From positions 47,251,486-47,315,485 of the forward strand of contig NC_059471.1 of NCBI RefSeq assembly GCF_018139145.2: a stretch of 64,000 nucleotides of DNA, read 5' to 3'. A program made the position numbers and the translations under genes. This DNA is from Gymnogyps californianus. Its lineage: Eukaryota; Chordata; Aves; Accipitriformes; Cathartidae. Position 1 is the first letter of the stretch; each line of letters opens with the position of its first letter. Below, piece by piece: positions 23,661 through 35,700 of the stretch. The notes beneath the pieces were generated by a model that was not told where the DNA came from, made no database searches, and worked only from the letters and a program-made list of their open reading frames with translations.

Positions 23661-26600
23661 GGAGAAGACCTAACCCAGCACCTTTGAGAAGCCTGGCTCA
23701 GGACTTTTAAAATTCGTAACATGCAAAAACAGAACAAATATCCACAGTCAAGAAAAGGCCCAAGCCTGAGGGACGTCAGAACTAAGAAGTAGCTTGTGGG
23801 TCTTGGACTCCAAATACAGCAGACCATCCAAGAGCAAAAGGAGGAGTACAGAAAAACAATTAATCCTCACTTTTTCACTGAAGTCAACTCATTTCAAATT
23901 ACAATGTGCAGGCTATTGTTAAAGGCATATGCACCAGTTATCCACAGACACTACTAATACTCCTGTTGCCTCAAATCCTTATGCATATCAAAAAATGAGG
24001 AAAATGAGAAAAAACTCTGCATAGCATAAGGATTCCTACCACATTGCTCTCCTTATCGGTAAAATCCTTACTGACCTCTCATTTAATTCTTCTCTCATTA
24101 TTCCCTTCAAAAGGAAGCATGCATTCTGGACAACAATAAAAAAAATCTATAGAGTAGTACCGTTTCTGTCATTTGCAGCTAATGAATGCTTTTTAGTATT
24201 GACTAGCAAGTGGTCTAATAATGACAATGACTCCACTGATTTAGAGTAATAAATCCAAAGACTTGGCAGGCCTCTATTAGTATAATAAGCTCAAACATTC
24301 ATTCAGGAACATTAAGAAAATGGGCAGCAGACTCTTGAATATTAGAGATTCTCATGTTTCTTTCCTTTCGGTAACACCATCTGGCTAAAAAAACATGATT
24401 TTGCAGTGTTTAATGTGTAAATTCAAGTGACAGCTAAGGTAACTGCAAGGATTTTTTTCTTTCACTGTTGCTAAGAGAGTGGGTCAATTATGACGAATAT
24501 TATTACTGTAGGGCTATGAGAGCCCACACTAACAGCATCTATTAGGAAAAGTTTGGGGGGGTTAAATGCCTGTGTTCAACATCTACTGTGGACAACAGCT
24601 ATTACCAGTGGTTCCAGATATCAGAATTGGATGTTTGATACTCCTCATAACAAACAGACCTCTCAGTGTTTTATCACTAGATGAAAGGCTTAAAAGACTT
24701 CAGATAAACAACAGCAATATGCCTGTCTTCATCAGTGATACAGGAGTAAAGATAATTCACCAGGCTTTCCTCATCTGTTTTATGTACATTTATTTTTCTC
24801 ATTCAGAGAGGATATTTTAGTTATTATTATTTATTTTCATTATTACATGCAGATGAAATAAAGAAAACAGATTAATTACATTGGTTTCATCAGATCGCTG
24901 TGCAGATACTATTCAGAAAAAAAATCTAAGTAAAGTAAGAAGCAATCTTGCCGGATAAAGTCAAACAAACAAGCCACTCAGAAAAATTATGAGAGAAATC
25001 TGTCCAGTTGGTACTTCAGTCCAAACTGTAAATCCCCCTCAGAAGCAATGTTACAAACTAACCTCCGGTGGGATCCTCCTTGTACGTCTGTAGGATATTT
25101 CCCTTTTTTGTTCATCTGAGGGCTTGTATTAAGCTGCAGAAAAACCTTTCCCACCAAAGGGAAGGCAAAAGCACTGTCAGGCCATGGAGACAGTAAGACC
25201 TAAGATGGTCCCTGCAGACAAAGCTCCACCACACAGGGCAAAGGGGTTGGTGACACCTGTCCCTACGGTCGCATGATCCAAGGAGCGTCCAGTACTAACC
25301 TGCGAGAAACTGCGTGGGTGAAATAACTTCCTGATGAAGCCATTGGCCAAGCTGCCTGCCTTCATAGTTGCATTTCTTTTGTACAGCTTGCATTTACAAC
25401 TGAGTTTTGGCAAACAGAGACTTATTCAGAGCTCCATGGAAGGGACAGAGGCTTGCAGCTCAAGCACTGGAGTGTCTAGGTGGCAGATGCTTCCACAAAA
25501 TTATATTTTCCTGCAAGTATTGTAGACAGCAGCTGTAGACCGTAACTGTATGAAGAGCAGGAAAATGTGGCTAATGCCAGAGTTCCCATGACAGTTTGCA
25601 TACAAATTTGTGGCTGGAGGTGGATTCATTAATAAAGTCAATACAGAGTTTATGTCAGCTCCACCAAGGCAGATAGCCATAGGAGAATCTGTCTAACTTA
25701 GTACTTCATCTGATGTATTTAATTTGCTGATTTATTTAGTAATAATGAGTGGATTTATTGTGTTTGAAAATGGAAAGTGCTCTGCAGTATGAAACATCCT
25801 GTTAGAAGAGATCTGGAAGCATATTGCAAGGATGACGGCAAGGGCAGAGAAGCAGCTGGAAGTTCACAGGTCACTATATGACAGCGATAAAAGTAAAGAG
25901 CTCTTATTCCCACTTATTAGTTTATTATTATTTCTATTATCTTGCTGCTGTGCTTGGTCCTCGCAAGGTGCTTATTACAGTCAGCATAGCGAATTTCAAT
26001 CACATCATTGTCTCCTGAACCTGATCAGCGGCCCAGTGAGGAGGGAGGACAGAGTTGGGGGTATGGGTTTAATGATTTCCTATCCCCACACACTCCTCAC
26101 TTCAGCAAAACTCCCTCATTGGGGCTTTATTTCAGCAAAATATCAAGCATTATTTGTCAAGATAAGTGGATGTTTGTGGTCTGAGGTAAAAATAAAGAGA
26201 GAAATATTAAACGGACAGTATTTAAATTCCTTTAACACTATTGTAAATTGCAAAACGGTGTAAGAAAAGCCAATTAAGGGTTCAGCCCACCTACAGCCAA
26301 TAGAGAAAAAAATAGGAGTTTGAGGTGTGGATGTCCTCAGGGTCCATTAAGCGAGATGCATCCCACCCCAAGTGCCCAGCAGAAATGGATAGCATAAAAC
26401 AGAAATACTCCTGCTCATCTCATGTGAGATGACTAGCAAAACAGGCTCCATGTTCAGCACAACAGCTTCAGGAGCATGGTTTAAGTTCCAGGGTTTGGTT
26501 ACAGTTGTTTAATACTGCGTATTAGAATGCACATAAGTGGGGCTTGTATTTCCGTGACAAATTCAGTGTGAAGCTGGAAATTATTTCAGCCAGCAGTTTT

Positions 26601-29600
26601 ACTGGCACACCGCCAGAGGATTGCAGATGGTGCAGCGTTACTCTGTCTTGAGCGGGGAAATCAAGAAAGCTTGAAATGATAAGCCTTCTAACAGGAGAAG
26701 CTGTTTCTGTGCCACTTGCAATTGCAAATACAGATGATTCAAGTGTAAGAGACATCAGGATCCACACATCTGGTCTTCACAAGAGGACAATAACTCCAGA
26801 ATGAGACAAGCATGCTGCAGCTAAAAATGAACCAGAAACAGAAGCTTTATGATTCATAGCCACATTTCCAGATCCAAAGCTGTTTTTAGCATTTCAATCA
26901 CAGTCTGCACCCCCAAAAAAGGCAGTCTAGTTCTCTGTTACTTGTCAGGATGAAAAAAAGAATGCCGCTAAAATGGAAAAATCTCATTGAAAAAAAAAAG
27001 AAAAAGAAGAAATTTTGAGTATTGACAAAGAATTATGTGAAGGTGCACGCCAGACTGAAGGCTAAACAAGAGCCCAGTTTGAATTTAAAGAAAATGCTTG
27101 CCCTGTTTGGAAAAATTGTGTGTTTATCAGACTGAGTCTTGATTCACAAGGTACAAACAAAGACAGTTCTGAATTCATTCTGGCATATGCACGCTGCATT
27201 TCTGGGAGGAAAAGGTGACTTATATGCTGCCTGTGACAAGGGAAGTCATCCTAGTTCTGTTGATCAAAGCCCTCCTTAGAAGTGGGGCTGCAAAGGTTTC
27301 TTCAACCACAGAAAAGAAGCTTTATAAAAAGAAGGATGATGCAAAGAAGGAACAAATTCCTGAAGTAAATGAGGTAATTACCACCTGGACATAGTGTTCT
27401 ACACTTCATAAGAAACTTAGTGGAGAGACAGTAAGCAGATTGCGTAGGTAGACACTATCACAGACACACACACCGGGTGCAGAAGCAGCTGTACCAAAGA
27501 CAACCAAAGAGCTGTGGAATTACAAGTAATAAGCACTCATGCAAACAAGGAATAGATGTTACAGATACAGCTGCACACAGTGGATTTGAAAACATACACT
27601 ACAGGTCATATCATAAGAGAGAAAAATCCTTTGAAGCAGTAACTCTGGAAAAAGGTTTAGATATCAAAGTAAGGGAATCAGTTTTCAATGCCACTCTTTA
27701 CCAAAAGGGCAACTGTTGTTGTTTGTATAAAGAGATCTCAAGTAGCAGTTGGAGAGCTTAAATGACTTTTGCTTGCACTTACTTGGAAGTATTTTTATTG
27801 ATATTGAAATTCTGTATATATCTCAAAAAGGATTTTAGGGAAATTAAGAAGATTTAGAAAAGACCAACAAGAATGCTGTAAAGCACCTTCTATAATGAAA
27901 GGGTTATGGAGCTAAAGCTATTTTAAAAAATGTCCGATCTACTGTGACCTCAGCCAATAAGAACCTATATGAAAAACAGAATTCTGATAATGAAGGTTAT
28001 TCTGCCCTTTAACCAAGGAATAATAAAAACCTGGGGAAAAAAAAATCAGATCCAGAATACACAGATCTTTAATACTGAGTAAACTAACCACTGGAACAAT
28101 TTCTGAAGGCTGTTGGTAGCACTTTTTTCATTGCAGGCAATATTTAATTCATATTGGTTTCTATTCCCTGAGATTTTTGTCTAATTCAAACTGGAATATT
28201 TTAAAGGAAACCTACAGTGCACATTAAACACGAGATCGGATGGGATAATCACAGTGGCCATTTCTTGCATATGAATCCACACATTAATGAAATGAATGAA
28301 GACCGGCACAAATTACGAGCTCTAACAGTACTGTGAATATCAGGCTTGGGGCAATACAATGCTTCTGAGGATGGGAGTGCACCTTGGAGCTTTGTGGATA
28401 TGGCATTTCCACACCCCGGCTATGTCCAGCCTGAGGATACACAACAAAGTCAAAGAAATGCCTATCAGACATACAGGTGGAAGGTTGCCAAGACCAGTAA
28501 ATTCAATAATAGTAGGTAAAATGTTGTCTTTAGCAGTAGTCCCTACAACAGTATGAGAAATCTCAGCTTTCTGTGGTTTTAAGGCTTGCACCAAAATTTA
28601 GACAAAGCAGAAGACAGAAGTTGTCAATATAGAAAGCAGTAGTATTAAAGAGAATAACTGATTCTAGAAACCGATTAATTTTTCAAACTCTATTTGGAAG
28701 ATTTTTTTTAAAAGGCAGTACCTGCATCTATGAGTGTCAGCCCTGTAATAACTAAAGGTTAGTTCCTTCTCAAGAAGAGCCTCTGATAGTATGCTCCCAA
28801 AGAAAGTTATGAAGAAGCTCTGTTATCTGTCATACCCAGAAGATGGGCAATTGTTTGTGTTCCTCTGTTGTAACACTGAGGTTCACAAGCATCATCAGAA
28901 AATCAATCATCAACTTCATCAGAAAATCAATCAGCATTGCTAACTCTGGTGGAACAAGACACGTTTGCCTATGTTGATGGGACACCTATTCCTTCCTGAA
29001 ACTCTGGAGATGCTACTGAGAAGTAGCACAGCCAGTCTTACATGGACACCCAGAGCTGCAGTACACAGTGTGTTTGTCCTCCCACTTTGACAACTATTTC
29101 TTTCTTGATTTACAGTGGCACGTCTGTCGTGGGAATTATGTCATAACCATTCATGTTCCCTGAAGTACATCTTAACAAATTCCCCACATAATAATTACAT
29201 AGCAATCAACAATCACAGTTGCTTTGTTGTTTTCTAGGCTGTTAAACCATAAAACAAAGAATAAGCTTAAGCGATTTTCAGTAGATTACCACAAGAACAG
29301 TAAGTGGCATGGAAGTCATCACAACATCTGATCTACTTCCATTCTGAACAGTTGTAATATCTGTGACTGAGCACTCAAATGTTCACTTTATTTAAGGTTT
29401 GGAAAAACTGAAGGTATTTAAGTACTCCTGAAGACAAGAATTTAACACCTACAACACTTTCTGTAAGGACTCACAGTAAGACTGTGTTTGTGCAAAGCTT
29501 CTGGTAGATTTCTGCATTTATCCTCCAGTTAAGACCAGCTCTTCCTGCTGTTTCTGGGTTGAGCCTGTCAGATGCTGAGTTTTGATGGCTTTTATCCCCT

Positions 29601-32600
29601 CTCAGCGCGAGTCAGTCTCTGGCAGGGCTGGGACCTTGACTTAGTCATATTCTGAGAAGGGACTGTCTGCTGTTCCAAACTATGTGGCTGCTCCTGGGGA
29701 TTAGGTACAGATGCACCAAAAGTATTTTCATTTGTGACCTGAGTCAAATTTAGATACTAGTGTATAAAAAACACCTGCACTGAACTACGGTGCTGCCCAG
29801 CTCTATTAAATATTAACCTTCTCACAGCATCTCTAATTAACAACTCTTTGGAAGAATCATCTTTTTGGTTTTGACTAGTGTATTTGAATTAAATTTGTTC
29901 TTTTTTTCTGGTTAGTAGAACTAAGTCTTTTGTTGTATCCTCCAGTAGCCAGAAAAATTGATTTTGCCATCTGTTGTACATCTCTGTTTTCAAATTTCCC
30001 TGTAGTCTGTTACTTGATCAATAGCATGCACTGGGCTGCGTTGTATTTCTTCCTCTCCTTTACCAAGGTGCAGGGGAAAAGTTTTCTTATCAGCTGAGGT
30101 CATTTAGGGCCAGGCTAGAGAGACACAATCATCTCTTCCTGGGCTATCAAGTCTGGTGGTTCTTACTTGTGACACCTATGGAGAATATAAATTTGCACGT
30201 TGATGTATATCTGAATTTGATGCTTCTGGAGAATTTCAGACTCCCCTCTCCAAGGTTTGTTTCATGCTTCAGGCATGTTTTTTGTTTAGTTTTGGGGTTT
30301 GGTTTATTTTGGTGCTACCATGAGTTATCCATTTCAAAAGCAGAAGGTACATTAAATCCTAAAGCAGGGGTAATGGAGAACAAGGAAGGAGTAAAGCAAT
30401 ATCAAGGATAGAGCAAAATATAGAGATAACATGATCTAACACATGGGCTAGGCCAAGCTACATAAGATCTTCTGGAAGCCCTCTGGGCCCACACACTGAC
30501 TCCTACATCCAGGAGCTGGAAATACTGCTGAGAGATGCCCAAAACACACATCCCCCTGCCAGTCACATGGTGGGACAGGTAGGCATGCCCTATCTCACCA
30601 CCCAGAAAGCATTCTTGTCATGCGACAGACAATTTGGACGTACGATGGTGCAGCAAGGGGAATTTCAGGGTCCCTGGCAAAATGGAGGCAGGCCTTAGGA
30701 CACAGCTATATGAATTTTGGAGACAGGTCACTCCAGGTGACTGTAAGTTGGGCTTCTAACCCACTGGTTAGAAACAAGAAATCAACACCTCGTCTTGTCT
30801 CCATCACATGCCTGGACTGTGAACTTGGGTATGTCATTCTGCCAGTTTGTGCCTATGTTCCCTCTCTCTTATTTTTATAAACCACAAATTCTTTAAGGCG
30901 GTTTCTTGCTCCAGTTTTTCACAGTGCTTTTTTAGAGCAGGAGCCTCTGGGATTACTGCAATACAAATAAATAACACTAAACCTATAACAGAGGTATTAT
31001 GTGAAACGAGCTGAGATTTTGTATATGAGCCATTAGATGTGTGGGATAAGATGAATTCATTAAATCTGAAAACATAAACATATAAAGTGTGCATACCCTC
31101 TTAGTCTATTATATCACGCTGAGCACATATAGACATATATATTATATATGCTTTGCCTATTACATAAAGTGGATCTAAAATGCATTACATTAAATAAAGT
31201 GTGTCCTCTAGTACCATGCGCATTATAGGCACTCAGCAAATAATAAATATAATTGAAATGACATAAAAATTAAAATGGACTATATTCATCACTCCCTAAC
31301 CACAACCTTTAATGACGTTAGCAAAAAAAGGGCAAAGGTATGTCAGCCTGGCATTCCTGAGGTACGCATAACTGGAGTTCATCGAGCCGTATCTAAAAAG
31401 CTTTGAAGCACCTAGGACAGCAGTTGCACCAGCACAGCCTTAAGTTCAGGCTGCAAAAGCCTTCCTCTGATTGCAGGCAAATACCCAGCGACCGAGTCAC
31501 ATATTGCTTCAGCTATAATATTATTGGTATAACAAAGCATTAAACAAGTTTATTTAAAGCTAGCGTACACATGTCTGTTTGCAGTGCCGCTGGGCCTCTG
31601 GATTACTGTGTAAACAAGGTCCAAATATCATCCTCAGTGTTTTTTATCGCAAAAAGAAAACTCAGTCTTTGGACTTTGTGGACTACTGCAGTACTACATC
31701 TATGACTAGGTTTGCTGCCTCTGCAGTTTCTACTTCATGGGCAAAGTGAGCTAGACAAGATTTTGGTCAAGTGAGCTACACAGAACCTTTTATTTAGTAT
31801 TGCATCTTCTGCTTTGGTACCTGTATTACACCTGCCCTGGAGTATTTGTCCCCTTTCGCCTCCCTACCAACCATGACAACAGGATGCACAATGAAAATCT
31901 GTGTTTACAAATCTTGCATGCAAATGATTACGGAACAGCCATGATATCCAGCAATTTAAATTTGTTGACAGAGTTGCTAAGAAACAAACCTTTTGATTCA
32001 GTGAAACCCTTTTTGATACAGCTCCACGTTCTGACAGTTGAAGTTATTGAACAAGAGTGAGGACTCTTTAAAAGACGAATTTCTGACATTTGCTATGTTT
32101 TCAGAGGCTGTAACATAACATTGAATATTCCTTCAGTGTCAGTTTTATTCAGTAGCGGAGTGTCTGATTCCATATATATTTAAACGATCCTATATTTCAA
32201 AAAAATGGCTTCAGCGCTTCAGTACTACCTTCTCCCACTCACATGCACAATTGTTTTGCAAAGAATTGTGATCTTTACATGCTCCTCTGCCAAATACCTT
32301 GTAAGTTTCTATATTTTTTCCAATCTGTTCTTTAAACATCCTTTCTCCAGGGCATTTTCACAAAGGACCTTATAGCATGCTATTTGGTTATCAACAGTAA
32401 AATACACCATTATTTTGACATTCTGGTATTATGGAGGCAGCTGATGTTTTAAGAACATATATTCACACTGTAGACACCTAACCATTAAATAGTGAAGCAG
32501 AACTGGGGAAAAACCAGGGCCCAGATTCATCCCAAATCGGATTACCTGTATCATTTAGCTGATAAAAATTAGAAGCACTGTCATGTAACGTCTTGTCAGT

Positions 32601-32700
32601 AAAAGAGGATGATTTAGCCCTTAGGTTGGATGAAACACATTTTGGAGGCATCTAACCGTCACTTCATTACCAAGGCAGCCTAGAGCAATCATAGTCCTAA
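23661..32700. other. Gene-free interval
   Basis: No gene was recognised. A 143-codon frame at 25832-26263 encodes a hydrophobic stretch near residues 24-44 but no recognisable family, and the frames at 28284-28594 overlap on both strands. Simple features are an A-rich run at 26991-27012, a direct duplication at 28893-28933 and TA repeats around 31127-31150. 25890-26030 and 31500-31680 look compositionally distinct and may be conserved noncoding DNA, but this cannot be shown from one sequence. Confidence 0.5.
28893..28933. repeat. Two-copy 17-bp direct repeat, 24-bp period
   Basis: CATCAGAAAATCAATCA is present at 28893-28909 and identically at 28917-28933. The seven-base spacer TCAACTT separates the copies. 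Perfect identity suggests a recent local duplication, or a binding-site array of only two units. Confidence 0.9.
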
Positions 32701-32727
32701 TTTAAACACCTCAGTTAGGTGTTTAAA
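32701..32727. repeat. Perfect 11-bp inverted repeat with 5-base loop
   Basis: TTTAAACACCT (32701-32711) and AGGTGTTTAAA (32717-32727) are perfect reverse complements separated by CAGTT. The AGGTG-type core resembles palindromic dispersed repeats of amniotes like the one at 23440-23660. It is AT-ended, with no T run following, and no transcription unit is visible, so a terminator or RNA hairpin role is not supported. Confidence 0.9.
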
Positions 32728-35700
32728 GTTAGGCAGAATTAATCCTAGCCTAATTGATCATAACCTTATTTTTCTTAGTAGGCTTAGCAGTTATAGTTAC
32801 AACCTGCCTACCTTGATACTACCTTTTGTGCACAGCTGTCACACTGTTGCATTCAATGCGCAATAGGGAAAAGGCAGATAAGCAAAAATTACAACATTTT
32901 GTGGGGATGGGAGATAAGCAAAGACAATTATGGGACAGAGGCAGAAATTAAAGCCTCAAGGAAAGAACATGTGACATCTTCCCCCTCGGAAGGCATACAT
33001 TGCTTTCCAGGATCAACTTATGACTTTTACGGACATTTTGCATTTTTCTGGTGTGAAATACAGGAACCTAATGTCATGTATCTGCCAAAGTGCTATTTTT
33101 AATTAAATAAAATGGCTGCACAGTCATAAACTGAAACTGCAAAGGCAGAAGGATGACTCTGGGAGGAGATAGATCAGTCTATGATATTCAAAAAACCACA
33201 GGAAAAGCGAGTGGGCTAAGAAAGAATCAGTCGCTTTCAGATTTACTCAGAAGCACTGAAGACTATCTCTGCCTACCATTTTCTCTTCACATTTTATTCA
33301 TAAGGACCATTTTTTTTCCTTGTGAAAAAACACATCTCCTGAAATTGGGCAAAAGTGTTTTGAAAAGGATTTTTTAAAATGTGAAATAAATGTAAAAATA
33401 ATGAGTCATACTCCGTAATGGCCATTGCAGAGTGTGCATTAGAAGGCAACCAGAGCACTCTCAGCATGCACTAATAGCTTGCTAATGCAGCCTTCAGTGC
33501 CTTATTGCTATAGTCGACATTTACCACAACGAATACTTTGCAGTAAGAAATATTTTGGGCTCCATTATGCTTTCACAACCTTCAGCTGTGCTGGGAAGGG
33601 CTGGAAGTAGAGTGCTGTGAGCAATGGGGGCTGAAAGCCTGGAGAAATAACTCACACCTTTGCCATTTGTTGGTATATAGATGGAAAAGACCCACTCCAG
33701 GCTCAGCCTTCATGCGACAGAAAACACCGTCAAGGGGAAGGAGAGACGTTTCATCCAACCTGGCTCTGCTGGAAGGCAGTAGTGCAAACCAGCTTGTAAC
33801 AAGGCGTTCCTTGAATACCTCACAGGGTTTTCTCCCTGGGACCACTGCAAGGTCCTCGTGTTCCTGGCCCTATGCATCCAGACACCACAAATTGCATTTT
33901 GGTTGCTTGTGTTTTAAGGCTCCCTCTCGTCCCAAGCTTTGTAACAGTGGCCTGTTTCCTCTCTCCTTCTCTTCTTTGTCCTGTGTGTGCATTTGTCCGT
34001 GAATGTGTCTGCCAGGGATTGCACAGCTGTGACTGTAGCTACCAAAAAAATGCTACTTTAGCTGGGCTTTTGCAGCTCAGTACCTGAGCCAGGACCAACC
34101 TCATAACCAGCACGGTTTGGATTGATTAATTTTGCTTCTTCGGGGTCTTTTTACCGTTGTGCGGTGTCTGTTCTTTCTTGTCAGGTAAATGATTTGCCAG
34201 TCACTAGAACAAGCATGAGATGTCCCCGGTGCCTGCCCTGATGGGGGACAGCCCTGCGCCACTGCACAGCGCCTGTGCCCATACACTTACACGTGCAAAA
34301 GCGCCAGGGGGATGGACTGGCAGTTCATATGCCTGTGGTTGGGGTGCTCCTTTGGGAGAGGCACACTACTATTAAAATCCCTTTTGGCACAGAAAGGGAC
34401 TGAGCCGTAATCCCAGCCTGCCTGGATGAGACCTCTGGGAGCTACCGTTAGTGCTGGAAGGGGAGGTGGGGAAGGAGGATGACTTTTGGGGGTTTTTTTG
34501 CTGATATATAGGACAAGTAGTTCCTTAGAAGCAAGAAATGTTGCAAGTATAAGAGAAGGCAGTTCAAGTATAAAGTATCACTTATAAGATCTCAGTGTAA
34601 ACATCCATTTCACTAATTGACTCAAAAATATCTAAGAATGGGTAATGCAACATTTTATTCAGTAAAAACGTTGGTCTTTCTTGTTCCATTTCCAACGGTC
34701 TCACACCAATATGAATAGGAACTCTTGTTACCTCCAGTGAGTCCCACAGTCCACCATCATCACACAGCTCCTGCTCTGCCCTGGGGTTTAGATTGTGAAC
34801 TACAGAAGAAGAAACAAAGTGTGGAGTTTATTAAAATAATGCCCAGAGATATTATTACCAAAATATATCATTTCTGTTGACCTAAACCCTTGGCTCGTAA
34901 ATTCTTCATGTGAATAGTCCATAAAAATAAGCCTCCATCCTCCCCTGAGTTTTTGAGAGAAACCAACCCCAGCTCACAAGGGATGGAACTATGATGGAGC
35001 AGAAATCCAGGTTCGTATGCCATCCTAGTGGACTGGCACTGTTTGAAATTATGTTGCTCAGGCAAGTAAAGGTGTGGAGAATCATTTCCTCATTTACAAA
35101 CATTTTTAGTGAGAAGAAAGCTAAATTCCAGGAAAAGACAAAATGAATTAAAATGGATCTCTCAGTTTTCTCTGCTGCACGTTTTTTTGTTGTTGTCATT
35201 TTTAATAGAGCAGCAGTTTATTTTGTTTTATCTGTGATCCGGATAAACTGTTCCTATCAAACAAGGCAATGCAATGAATTGTATTGAGCTGTGTAAGTCC
35301 TAGCAGTTGGAAAACCAATACATTTCATGGCTGGCTATGCTTTGTTTTCCTTTAATGCAGACAATTTAATGTTGGTGCTTGAATAAGTGAATTTTCCAGC
35401 AAAAATGACAAGGCAGTCAACTTGAAATGTAGCATTATTAGCCGTCGTCTCCTCTAGTTTTGTGTGCATGTTGAGTGATCTGGGATGAAAAACTAACAAG
35501 CACCTGTCAAATCTGAGACATAAGGTTTTTTGACAGAGGGCCCACTGGACATTCCTATCAAGAGAGCCTTTATGAGTAAACCGTGGAAATCTCTCTCAGA
35601 CAAAAAGGAAACAGAGCTCATCAGACTCTGCAGACCCTTGACTTGGAGGGCATGCTGTCTCCAATGAAAGGCTTTTGATCACAATGCTTTTTTATTCAGA

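Noticed and set aside
25832..26263. 143-codon frame with a hydrophobic N-terminal segment
   Set aside because: The leucine-rich part comes from TTATTA/TTTCTATT-type sequence. There is no family similarity and no promoter or splice context.
28284..28594. Overlapping minus-strand frames resembling a possible processed pseudogene
   Set aside because: Neither frame matches a protein I know, a plus-strand frame covers the same bases, and no poly-A tail or target duplication is visible.
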